64,000 nt of DNA from JACCVL01 sp963704295. Lineage in GTDB: Bacteria > Actinomycetota > Actinomycetes > Propionibacteriales > Nocardioidaceae. Below, one piece after another: positions 14,413 to 22,317 of this stretch. Below the pieces are notes generated by a model that searched no databases, was not told the DNA's origin, and saw only the letters and a list, made by a program, of their open reading frames with translations. The DNA lies in assembly GCA_963704295.1 (NCBI GenBank), contig OY969884.1, forward strand, positions 744,001 through 808,000. The letters run 5' to 3'. The position numbers and the translations under genes were made by a program. Position 1 is the stretch's first letter. Every line of letters starts with the position of its first letter.

Positions 14413-17337
14413 TCAGGTGAGCAGCCCCTGGGCGGCGGCGTAGATCGCCGCCTGGGTGCGGTTGTCAGAGCCGGTCTTGGCCAGGATGCTCCGCACGTGG
14501 TTGGCGGCGGTGTTCTCGCTGATCACCAGCCGCTCGGCGATGTCCCGGTTGCTGAGCCCCTCCCCCAGCAGGCGAAGCACCTCGGTCTCGCGGGAGGTCA
14601 GTCCGGCCGGCCGCCCGGCGGCACGACCGCCCGCGTCGGCCTCGACCAGCGCGTCGAGGTGCCGCAGCGCCCGCACGTGTCCCACCGGCTCGGCCAGGCT
14701 CCGGGCCCGCTCCACCAGCTCCCTGACCCGTTGGTGTGACTCCTGCCGGCGCCTCAGATGCCGAGCGCGCTCGACGAGGGTGAGCGCCTGGTGCACCGGA
14801 GCCGACATCTTGGTGTCCACCTCCAGCGCCGCCGCGAACCACTCCTCCGGGGTGCCCGTCCCCAGCAGCGAGTCGATCGCCCCCAGGTACCGGTCCGCGC
14901 TGCCGAACACGGCCACGAACTGCCCGGCCACCAGGTTCAGCCCGGCGTACTCCAGCAGCGGTCCACGCAGCCGACGGGCCGCCTCCTCGTCCTCCAGGGC
15001 CAGCGCCGCCTCGACCAGGAACGCCAGAACGCCGGGCCACTGCGCACTGCGTTCGTAGCGGGCCAGCTGCTGGTCGAGCAACCACTGCAGCAGCCGGGAC
15101 GCCGGCGCGGTCATCTCCAACTCGGTGTAGAGCGCCAGCAGCCCGGGAGCCCAGTGCTCGGTCGGCAGCTCGTCGCCGGTCACCAGGCCGCGCACCCGCT
15201 CCAGCTGGCCGGACTCGCGCCTGATCATGTACGTCTGAACCCCGTACGGACCCTCGGTGTCGTCGGTGCCGAACGACTCCCCCAGGTGCATCAGGTCCGC
15301 GCAGACCCGTTCGGCAGCGGCGAACTCCCCGGCGACGAAATGCTGGGCGTACTCCATGCAGCCGGCCATGTAACCGAAGAAGCCTTGCCCGGTGGCGCGG
15401 GCGGTGCGAACCAGATCGGTGTACGCGCCACCCATGCTCTCCGGGTCGGCACGTAGGTACGCGATGACCCCGCGGTAGTACGCGGCGGGGCCGAGCTGAC
15501 CCAGGTCACCGGTCCGTTGGGCGAGCGCGGACAGCCGGCCGGCCCGCTCGAGCTTGCCCGGTGCGTCCGCCGGGCGCAGACCGTGCCAGAGACTGGCCTG
15601 CAGGGTGTCGGCCAACAGGTCGTCGTCTCCCAGCGCCTCGGCCAGCTCGATCGCCCGGGTCCCCAGTGCCCGTGCCTCGTCGGTCGACCCGGTGAACGCC
15701 AGCGCCCTCCCCAGGCTCGCGACCGCGCGGACGTAGTCCGGGTCCTTCGCATCGCGGTCGATGGCCGCCAGCGCCGCGGACAGCAGCTCCACCGACCGCT
15801 GCCCGGGGTGCCCGGGTCGCCAGGCCGCTGCCTCGTACGCGATCGCGGCCCGGATCCGCTGCCGCGCGGACCCCACCCCGGCGACTCTCTCGGCGAGCTC
15901 GCGTGCGCGGGCGAAGTCGGCCCCGAGCAGGTGGCTGCGAGACGCCGCGAGCAGCAGCGCGCAGCGTTCGTCAACGTCCTCGGTGAGCGCGGCCGCGCGC
16001 TCCAACGAGCCGCCGGCGTCGTCGTGCGCCAGGCCGCGGTCGGCCACCCCCGCGGCCTCGATCAGGTAGCGGACCGCCTTGTCCACGAACCCCAAGGTGT
16101 GCGCCCCGGCGTAGTGGTAGGCCAGCTGCTGCACGTACCGGTCCGAGTCCGGCGAGCGCCGTTCGATCACCTGCGCCACCCGGGCGTGCTCGTGCGCGCG
16201 TCTCGCAGACGCCAGCATGCCGAGCACGGCCTGCCGGGCCAAGGCGTGGTGGAAGCGGAACGCCCCCTCGGGACCGGGCGCCGGCTCGATCAGCCCGAAG
16301 GTGACCGCCGCGTCCAGCGCCTCCAAGGTGGTGTCATGCGTCCAGTCCGACGCCGCCACCAGCGTCGCGGTGTCGAAGTCCTCCCCGATCACCGCCGCCA
16401 GCTCCAACACCTCGCGATGCGGGGCGGCCAACCGGGCCAGCCGGGTCTCGATGCTGTCGCGCACCGACTCCGGCGCCTGGATGTCGGCCGGACGGCGCAC
16501 ATCCACCCCGCCGCGGTCCGCTAGGTCCCGCCACAGCTCGCGCAGGAAGAACGGGTTGCCGCCGGTCTGGTCCCGGAGCAGCCCCGCCCACGAGCGGGCC
16601 CGGCCGGCCGGCACCCCGCCCACGCGGATCAGGTAGTCGGTGATGTCGTCGGTCCCGAGCCCCGGCAGGTCGAGCCGCCCGACACCGTCGAGGCGGTACA
16701 GCGACGCGACCGCACGCGCGAGGGTCTGGGAGCTGTCCGGCGCGGTGGTCCGGTGCGACGCGAGCAGCAGGATCCGGGCGTCCGCGGTCTGCTCCACCAG
16801 GTAGCCGAGCAGCTGGAGTGCGGCGGTTCCCGCCCACTGCAGATCCTCCAGCACCAGCACCAGGGGCCGCTCGGCGGCGGCGGCCCGGAAGGCGTCCACC
16901 GCGGCGTCGTACAACCGGCGCCGGTGCTCAGCGGGACCCGGTGTCCCGCGGCGCTGTCCGGACAGCGTGGCGAGCCGGTCCGCGAGCGGGACGCCCTCCT
17001 CGGCGGCCAGTGTCGGCATCGACAACCGTCCACTCACCAGCTCGGGCAACAGGACGTCGATCGGCTGCACGAACGGCTGGTACGGGGGGCCGAACTCCTC
17101 GATGCAGCTGCCGAGCACCACGGCAGCGCCACGCTCGTGCAGCGTGGTGGCGACCTCGGCCAGGAGCCGCGACTTGCCGGCGCCGGGTTCGCCGCCCACC
17201 AGCACCACCTGCCGGGCTCCGGCGACGGCGCCGGCCCACGCCTGCTCGAGCACGGCGAGCTCCCTGCTGCGCCCGACGAAGACCCGGCGCGCCCCTGACC
17301 AGCGCACCGGCAGAGGTGGTCCGGACCAACCGGGCAT
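14413..17337 (-). CDS. LuxR-type regulator of the large ATP-binding (LAL) family
   Basis: 974 residues. An AAA/STAND ATPase domain sits at the N-terminus (FVGRSRELAVLEQAW, then Walker A GGEPGAGKS at about 48-56, Walker B LVLVLEDLQWAG). A long middle region of helical repeats (about 350-880) is probably a ligand- or protein-sensing superhelix. A C-terminal LuxR/FixJ helix-turn-helix covers about 913-974 (LTSRETEVLRLLGEGLSNRDIAERL). LAL proteins such as MalT switch genes on when inducer and ATP bind. It is divergent from the flavin oxidase gene with a 172-base gap rich in inverted repeats, so the oxidase is the likely target. Confidence 0.93.
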   Translation of the reverse strand: MPGWSGPPLPVRWSGARRVFVGRSRELAVLEQAWAGAVAGARQVVLVGGEPGAGKSRLLAEVATTLHERGAAVVLGSCIEEFGPPYQPFVQPIDVLLPELVSGRLSMPTLAAEEGVPLADRLATLSGQRRGTPGPAEHRRRLYDAAVDAFRAAAAERPLVLVLEDLQWAGTAALQLLGYLVEQTADARILLLASHRTTAPDSSQTLARAVASLYRLDGVGRLDLPGLGTDDITDYLIRVGGVPAGRARSWAGLLRDQTGGNPFFLRELWRDLADRGGVDVRRPADIQAPESVRDSIETRLARLAAPHREVLELAAVIGEDFDTATLVAASDWTHDTTLEALDAAVTFGLIEPAPGPEGAFRFHHALARQAVLGMLASARRAHEHARVAQVIERRSPDSDRYVQQLAYHYAGAHTLGFVDKAVRYLIEAAGVADRGLAHDDAGGSLERAAALTEDVDERCALLLAASRSHLLGADFARARELAERVAGVGSARQRIRAAIAYEAAAWRPGHPGQRSVELLSAALAAIDRDAKDPDYVRAVASLGRALAFTGSTDEARALGTRAIELAEALGDDDLLADTLQASLWHGLRPADAPGKLERAGRLSALAQRTGDLGQLGPAAYYRGVIAYLRADPESMGGAYTDLVRTARATGQGFFGYMAGCMEYAQHFVAGEFAAAERVCADLMHLGESFGTDDTEGPYGVQTYMIRRESGQLERVRGLVTGDELPTEHWAPGLLALYTELEMTAPASRLLQWLLDQQLARYERSAQWPGVLAFLVEAALALEDEEAARRLRGPLLEYAGLNLVAGQFVAVFGSADRYLGAIDSLLGTGTPEEWFAAALEVDTKMSAPVHQALTLVERARHLRRRQESHQRVRELVERARSLAEPVGHVRALRHLDALVEADAGGRAAGRPAGLTSRETEVLRLLGEGLSNRDIAERLVISENTAANHVRSILAKTGSDNRTQAAIYAAAQGLLT

Positions 17338-17375
17338 CGTCCGCCCAGGCTAGTGCGGCCTCGCGGAACACGTCG

Positions 17376-17460
17376 ATGACCAGATCTGACCATGCGGGCG
17401 CGAAGGAGAAAGACAGTCAGTTCTGGTCATGTCATCGACGCTTCGACTTCGTAGCGTCGA
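17376..17460. promoter_or_regulatory. Inverted repeats in the LAL regulator / flavin oxidase divergent promoter region
   Basis: ATGACCAGA at 17376-17384 is repeated inverted as TCTGGTCAT at 17422-17430. A further TGACCA half-site lies near 17387. A separate 8-base stem, TCGACGCT (17435-17442) with AGCGTCGA (17453-17460), follows. They lie between two divergent starts, where operators of the LAL regulator would be expected. Functional assignment is inference. Confidence 0.5.
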
Positions 17461-17509
17461 AGGCAGCCGCCGGTTCCGATCGAAGGGCTGGCAGAGGAGA
17501 GGGAATCCG

Positions 17510-18880
17510 ATGACTGCGCAGATGATCGATCCACTGCGGGCCCGGGTGACGAGCCCGGTGATCACCGCGGACGACGAGGGGTACGACGAGGCCAGGAAGG
17601 TCTACAACGCGATGATCGACCGCCGGCCGGTCGCTGTCGTGCCGGTCACGAACACGGCCGACGTCGCCGCGGTGGTGCGGCACGCCGCCGAGACCGGAGT
17701 CGAGCTGGCCGTCAGAGGCGGGTCGCACAGCGTGCCCGGCTTCGGCACCGCCGACGGCGCTCTGGTCGCGGACCTCTCCGGTCTGTCGACGGTGACGGTC
17801 GACCCCGACGGACGCACCGCGCGCGCCGGCGGAGGCGTGACCTGGGGTGGCTTCAACGCCGCCACTGCCGAGCACGGGCTGGCGACGACCGGCGGGATCA
17901 TCTCCACGACCGGGGTCGGCGGACTGACCCTCGGCGGGGGGATCGGCTACCTCGCCCGCGGGTACGGGTTGTCGTGCGACAACCTGGTCTCGGCCGAGGT
18001 GGTCACCGCGGACGGACAGGTCGTCACTGCCAGCGACTCCGAGCACCCGGACCTGTTCTGGGCGCTGCGCGGTGGGGGTGGGAACTTCGGCGTCGTGACC
18101 GAGTTCACCTTCCGGGTGCACCCGGTCAGCGAGATCTACGGCGGCCCGATGTTCTTCGAGCTGTCCGACGGCCCGGCCATCCTCGAGTACTTCAACGACT
18201 ACATCAAGAGCGCCCCGCGGGAGTACGGCGGCTTCCCCGCCTTCCAGATCGCGCCGCCGCTGCCGTTCGTCCCCGAGGACCGGGTCGGCGAGCCCTTCGT
18301 CGCCGTCGTTTCCTGCTGGACCGGCTCCCCGCAGGACGGCGAGAAGGTCCTGCAGGGTTTCCGGGACGTCGCGAACCCGGTCGCCGAGCACGTCGGGCCG
18401 ATGCCCTACTCCGCACTGAACAGCGCCTTCGACGCCCTGGTGCCGCCGGGACTCCAGCACTACTGGAAGGCGGCGTTCGTCGGAGACCTGTCCTCCGACG
18501 CCATCCAGACCCACATGGAGCACGGGCAGCGTGTGCCGGTGGTGAACTCGACCGTCCACTTCTACCCGATCAACGGCGCCTGCCATGACGTCGCGGCCGA
18601 CGCCACCGCCTTCGGACACCGCGACGCGACCTACGCGGTCGTCATCGCGGGGATGTGGCCGGATCCTGCGGACAACGAGGCGCACACGCAGTGGGTGAAG
18701 GACTACGACGCAGCGATCGCGCCGCACTCGCAGGGCGGCGGCTACGTCAACTTCGCATCGGGCGACGACCAGGCCAAGGTGGCCGCGAACTACGGCGTCA
18801 ACTTCCCCCGGTTGCAGGAGGTCAAGCGGCGCTACGACCCGGACAACCTGTTCCACCTGAACCAGAACATCCGGCCCTGA
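17510..18880 (+). CDS. FAD-binding oxidoreductase of the berberine-bridge (BBE) type
   Basis: 456 residues from the ATG at 17510, preceded by a good ribosome site (GAGGAGAGGG). The N-terminal FAD-binding PCMH/VAO domain contains RGGSHS; its histidine (His73) aligns with the residue that bears covalent FAD in this family. A glycine-rich loop GGLTLGGGIGYLARGYGL follows. The C-terminal BBE motif NLFHLNQNIRP ends the protein. Such enzymes oxidise sugars, alcohols or other secondary metabolites with O2. No signal peptide. Divergent from the LAL regulator; the gene ends at a strong terminator hairpin shared with the convergent membrane protein gene. Confidence 0.92.
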   Translation: MTAQMIDPLRARVTSPVITADDEGYDEARKVYNAMIDRRPVAVVPVTNTADVAAVVRHAAETGVELAVRGGSHSVPGFGTADGALVADLSGLSTVTVDPDGRTARAGGGVTWGGFNAATAEHGLATTGGIISTTGVGGLTLGGGIGYLARGYGLSCDNLVSAEVVTADGQVVTASDSEHPDLFWALRGGGGNFGVVTEFTFRVHPVSEIYGGPMFFELSDGPAILEYFNDYIKSAPREYGGFPAFQIAPPLPFVPEDRVGEPFVAVVSCWTGSPQDGEKVLQGFRDVANPVAEHVGPMPYSALNSAFDALVPPGLQHYWKAAFVGDLSSDAIQTHMEHGQRVPVVNSTVHFYPINGACHDVAADATAFGHRDATYAVVIAGMWPDPADNEAHTQWVKDYDAAIAPHSQGGGYVNFASGDDQAKVAANYGVNFPRLQEVKRRYDPDNLFHLNQNIRP

Positions 18881-18893
18881 ACAGTTGCGCGGC

Positions 18894-18920
18894 TGCCCCC
18901 TCCTGTCACAGGAGGGGGCA
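18894..18920. terminator. Bidirectional hairpin between convergent genes
   Basis: Thirteen-base perfect arms, TGCCCCCTCCTGT (18894-18906) and its complement (18908-18920), with a single-base centre. It lies 14 bases after the flavin oxidase stop and includes the stop and last codons of the opposite CARDB-type gene. There is no T-run, as is usual in very GC-rich actinobacteria. Confidence 0.75.
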
Positions 18921-19646
18921 GGCTCCCGCCGGGACGCTGACGTTGTTGGACAGGTCCGGGTCGACCACCTCGGTGTCCACCAGCCGAACCTCGACGGTGA
19001 GCTCGGCAGCGGGCGGCTGGGGACACGGAGCCGTGACACCGACCGAGCCGCCCACGGGCAGCGCAGTGCCGGTCTGCACCGGCACGCCGTTCATCGTGAT
19101 CTCGAAGCCGCCGGACTCCTGGCCGGCGAGGTTCGTGACGGTGATGTCGACGCCTGACTCGGCCGCGGTCGCCGCGACGGCCAGGTCGGCTCCGCCCCCC
19201 CGCTCGGAACCGCCGGTCTCGGTGGCGTCGGTCGGCGCCGGTGACTCGGGGCCGCCACCGCTCACCGAGCCGGCACTCGACGGGGCGAGGCTGCCGCTGC
19301 TGCCGTCACCGAGCACCGGCTCGTCGGCGACCGTGTCCGCGACGAAGAAGCCGGACACGGTGATGAACAGCGCCAGCGCGCTGAGCGCGCAGATCACCGC
19401 GAGCTGCACCGGCCCGCGCCCACCGGTCCACCAGGTGGTGAACGTCGCAGTTACGACCGGGCCGACCGCGGCTCCGGTCAGCCGGCCGACCTGACCGGTC
19501 CCGAGCTCCGCGGTGACGACCGCTCCGACCACCGACGCGAGGACGGCGAACAGGACGGCCGGGACGGAGAAGCCCTTCGACGCGACGATCTCGCGGGCGA
19601 GCGTGACCTCGCCGCCGACTGCGCTGGTCTGCTGGTGTCCGGCCAC
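18906..19646 (-). CDS. Membrane protein with a CARDB-like C-terminal domain
   Basis: 246 residues. Two hydrophobic segments (about 28-45 and 83-105) precede a low-complexity Gly/Ser/Pro/Glu linker (about 115-155). A beta-rich domain follows (ADLAVAATAAESGVDITVTNLAGQES... LTVEVRLVDTEVVDPDLSNNVSV) that resembles the CARDB adhesion fold, in which the DLSNNV ending is typical. The C-terminal domain is probably outside the cell. Two cysteines (VTAPCPQ and GACPLL) could pair. Last codons lie inside the terminator hairpin. No partner gene is obvious; a cell-surface or sensing role is only a guess. Confidence 0.72.
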   Translation of the reverse strand: MAGHQQTSAVGGEVTLAREIVASKGFSVPAVLFAVLASVVGAVVTAELGTGQVGRLTGAAVGPVVTATFTTWWTGGRGPVQLAVICALSALALFITVSGFFVADTVADEPVLGDGSSGSLAPSSAGSVSGGGPESPAPTDATETGGSERGGGADLAVAATAAESGVDITVTNLAGQESGGFEITMNGVPVQTGTALPVGGSVGVTAPCPQPPAAELTVEVRLVDTEVVDPDLSNNVSVPAGACPLL

Positions 19647-19735
19647 GCGCCCACCCTCTTCGGGCCGGCTCGGACGCTGTCGCGGCCCGCGTGGTCAGCA
19701 TGGCCCCGCACCCGGACGATCGCAAGCACCCCGCA

Positions 19736-20380
19736 TCACCGGCAGAACTGCGACGGCACGTCGACCGCTCCGGTCCACAGGTAGGCCGCCAGCAGCGGGA
19801 CGGTCCCGGCTCGCATGGCGTGCGGCTGCCACGGTCGGTGGTGCAGCACCTCCCCGACGGCCCGGTGGCGGTAGGCACCGCTGCGCAGGTCCAGCCAGCC
19901 GCCCACCGTGAGCGGGACATAGACCTCGTCGGCCGGGTGCTCGTGCGGCGGGTAGTGCGTGCCCGGCGCCAGCAGCAGCAGCCCCAGCGCGACCGCGCCG
20001 GCCGGGTCGACCGCCACCGGCGAGTTCGCGGCGGGTCCGAGCAGCGTCGTCTCCGCATACCGATCCGGGAAGTGCGCGTACGGCGGCTCCTCGACGTACC
20101 CGGCCGTTCGTGTCCAGGTGGCACGCTCGGTCAGCGCTGCCAGCGGGGCAGCGAGGTCCGCGACGTCGGGCACCGTCGCGAGATCGAGCGCCGCGGGGAG
20201 GAACCGCAGGGCCGGTGGCGACACCGGGTCGGCAGGGGGTGGCGACTCCACCGGTGCTGGCGCGGTCGCGCTCAACAGCGCACCCTGCTCGTCGAGCCCG
20301 GCCGCGCGCAGCCGGTCCGTGACGCAGGTGACCAGCGCTCGCGCGGACTCGACCGTCGCGGCTTGCCGCGCCCGGCTCAC
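19736..20380 (-). CDS. Dimethylsulfoniopropionate lyase family cupin protein
   Basis: 214 residues. The cupin core YPPHEHPADEVYVPLTVGGW carries candidate metal ligands His146, His148 and Glu152 with Tyr154, and QPHAMR supplies His187. The ending AMRAGTVPLLAAYLWTGA matches the DMSP-lyase (DddL-type) family that cleaves DMSP to dimethyl sulfide and acrylate. The N-terminal half is helical and less conserved. Substrate may well differ in this soil-type organism. It starts with a GTG overlapping the stop of the SAM-enzyme gene (GTGA), so the two are translationally coupled and lie downstream of a sigma factor gene. Confidence 0.75.
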   Translation of the reverse strand: MSRARQAATVESARALVTCVTDRLRAAGLDEQGALLSATAPAPVESPPPADPVSPPALRFLPAALDLATVPDVADLAAPLAALTERATWTRTAGYVEEPPYAHFPDRYAETTLLGPAANSPVAVDPAGAVALGLLLLAPGTHYPPHEHPADEVYVPLTVGGWLDLRSGAYRHRAVGEVLHHRPWQPHAMRAGTVPLLAAYLWTGAVDVPSQFCR

Positions 20381-21099
20381 GAGGCTACGTAGACCGTGTT
20401 GGCCGACTCCGCACCGGTGTACGGGTTGGGAAAGCTCACCACGTGGGACCGCGCCTCGGCGAAGACCGCGGCCAGCACCGCCTCGAAGTCGGCGTCCGGC
20501 GGATCGTCGGACCAGAGCCCGAAGACACCCCCGGGCACCAGATGGCGGGCCAGTCGCCGCAGCCCGGCGGCGGTGTAGAAGCCGGCGTGGCTCGGGTCGA
20601 GCAGGTGCCGCGGGGTGTGGTCGATGTCGACGAGCACGGCGTCGAACCGGCGGGCGGGCTGAGCCGGGTCGAGGCCGGTGTCACCGGCGGCCAGGGCGAA
20701 GAAGTCCCCGCACACCAACCGGGTCCGCGGGTCGGCCGCCAGCCCGGCGGTGTCCGGCAGCAGACCGCGCACATGCCAGTCGATCACCTCACCGACGGCC
20801 TCCAGGACGAGCAGCGAACGAACCTGGCGGTGCTCCAGGACGGCCCGGGCGGTGTAGCCGAGGCCGAGCCCGCCGACAGCGACGTCCAGCGTCGAGTCGG
20901 GCGGGGACGGCCCGACCCGCGCCAGGGCCAGTCGGGCCAACTCGATCTCGGCCACGGTGAACAGGCTCGACATCAGGAACTCGTCGTCGAGTTTCACCTC
21001 GTAGACGTCCACGCCCAACACCGGTTCGAGCCGGCGCCGCAGCCGGATGGTGCCCATCGGCGTCTCGCCCCAGGCGAGCTCCTCGATCCGTGCGCCCAC
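20377..21099 (-). CDS. Spermidine synthase-fold SAM-dependent enzyme
   Basis: 240 residues. The Rossmann methyltransferase-like core has a glycine-rich loop VAVGGLGLGYTAR, an acidic residue at the end of strand two (LLVLEAV), and VLVDIDHTP in the active-site region. FGLWSDDPPD replaces the usual spermidine synthase ending. Polyamine synthases use decarboxylated SAM; the residues that bind putrescine are not clearly present, so methyl, aminopropyl or aminocarboxypropyl transfer are all possible. It follows the sigma factor gene by 25 bases and overlaps the DMSP-lyase-like gene by 4 bases. Start at 21099 fits the spacing. Confidence 0.8.
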   Translation of the reverse strand: MGARIEELAWGETPMGTIRLRRRLEPVLGVDVYEVKLDDEFLMSSLFTVAEIELARLALARVGPSPPDSTLDVAVGGLGLGYTARAVLEHRQVRSLLVLEAVGEVIDWHVRGLLPDTAGLAADPRTRLVCGDFFALAAGDTGLDPAQPARRFDAVLVDIDHTPRHLLDPSHAGFYTAAGLRRLARHLVPGGVFGLWSDDPPDADFEAVLAAVFAEARSHVVSFPNPYTGAESANTVYVAS

Positions 21100-21124
21100 G
21101 CTTCGACCTCTCTCGGCGGTCAGA

Positions 21125-22132
21125 TCACCCGTCCGGATGCTGCGGCAGGCCCAGCACGGCGAACAACCGGGGGTCGAGGAAGTAGGTGATGTTCTGGACC
21201 GCGCCGTCCACGACGTCGACCACGTGCAGCGACCACGGCTCGTGCTGGCCGTCGGGACCGCTGGCGCGGTACTGCGCGAACCCGGGCCGGCCGTTGATCC
21301 GCATCGGCACCAGCCGGGAGCCGCGGCAGCCGCTGCCGGGTCCGAGCATCCAGCGGCCCAGGTCGTCGCGGCCGCGCAACCACATCTCGTACGGCGGCAT
21401 GCTCTGGGTGGCGTCCTCGTGCAGCAGCGCCACGAAGGACTCGATGTCGTAGCGCTCGAAGGCGTCCACGTATCGCGCCAGCAGCTCCTCGTCGTCCGCG
21501 CCCAACGTCTGCCCGTCCGGCTCGGGCGCCTGCTCGTGGGTCGACATGGTCGCCCGGGCTCGCTGCAGCGCGCTGTTGACCGAGGCGACCGACGTGCCCA
21601 ACAGGTCGGCGACCTCGGCGGCCCGCATCCGAAGCACGTCGCGGAGGATCAGGACGGCCCGCTGGCGGGGCGGGAGGTGCTGCAACGCGGCCACGAACGC
21701 CAACCGGATCGACTCGCGCGCGACTGCCAGATCAGCAGGGTCGCCGGTCGGCTGCAAGACGCGTCCGTCCAGCATCGGCTCGACCCACGTCGGCTCGGGC
21801 TGCCGGGCCGCCAGACCGGACTCGACCGGCTCCCATGACGACGGCGACAGATCCATCGGAAGGGCCCGTCGCTTGCGCGCGTTGAGCATGTCCAGGCAGA
21901 CGTTGGTCGCGATCCGGTAGAGCCACGAGCGCAGCGCGGCACGCCCCTCGAACCGGTCCAGGCCGCGCAGCGCGCGTTCGATCGTCTCCTGCACGGCATC
22001 CTCGGCGTCGAACGCCGACGCGAGCATCCGATAGCAGTAGCCGACGAGCTCGCCACGGTGCTCGTAGAGCCGGTTCTCCAGCCCGGCAGCCGCTCTGGTC
22101 GCGGGTTCGCGGTCCGTCAGCACACCGGTCAT
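21125..22132 (-). CDS. SigG-type ECF sigma factor with C-terminal SnoaL-like domain
   Basis: 335 residues. Sigma region 2 spans about 20-95 (AEDAVQETIERALRGLDRFEGRAALRSWLYRIATNVCLD), and region 4 spans about 150-205 (LPPRQRAVLILRDVLRMRAAEVADLLGTSVASVNSALQRAR). The last about 120 residues form a SnoaL/NTF2-like domain (YVDAFERYDIESFVALLHEDATQSMPPYEMWLRGRDDLGRWM). Sigma factors with this tail usually lack a separate anti-sigma protein, and the tail may itself sense a ligand. The block MDLSPSSWEPVE between the regions resembles SigG/SigJ proteins. Likely first gene of a three-gene operon with the SAM enzyme and the DMSP-lyase-like cupin. Confidence 0.9.
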   Translation of the reverse strand: MTGVLTDREPATRAAAGLENRLYEHRGELVGYCYRMLASAFDAEDAVQETIERALRGLDRFEGRAALRSWLYRIATNVCLDMLNARKRRALPMDLSPSSWEPVESGLAARQPEPTWVEPMLDGRVLQPTGDPADLAVARESIRLAFVAALQHLPPRQRAVLILRDVLRMRAAEVADLLGTSVASVNSALQRARATMSTHEQAPEPDGQTLGADDEELLARYVDAFERYDIESFVALLHEDATQSMPPYEMWLRGRDDLGRWMLGPGSGCRGSRLVPMRINGRPGFAQYRASGPDGQHEPWSLHVVDVVDGAVQNITYFLDPRLFAVLGLPQHPDG

Positions 22133-22317
22133 CCGGCGCCTCCCCTTCGGTGCCTACGAGTCATCCACCTGACCCATCCGCAGCCAACAATAGGAGGCCG
22201 GCAGCCGGCCCGACGACCCCGTTGCCGGCTTCGGCGACGCGCCCGACCGTGTCTTTCGCGTTGATGAGTCGTTGAATCACGTAGATACTGCTCACTCGAG
22301 ACGCGAGGGCGGGAGTC

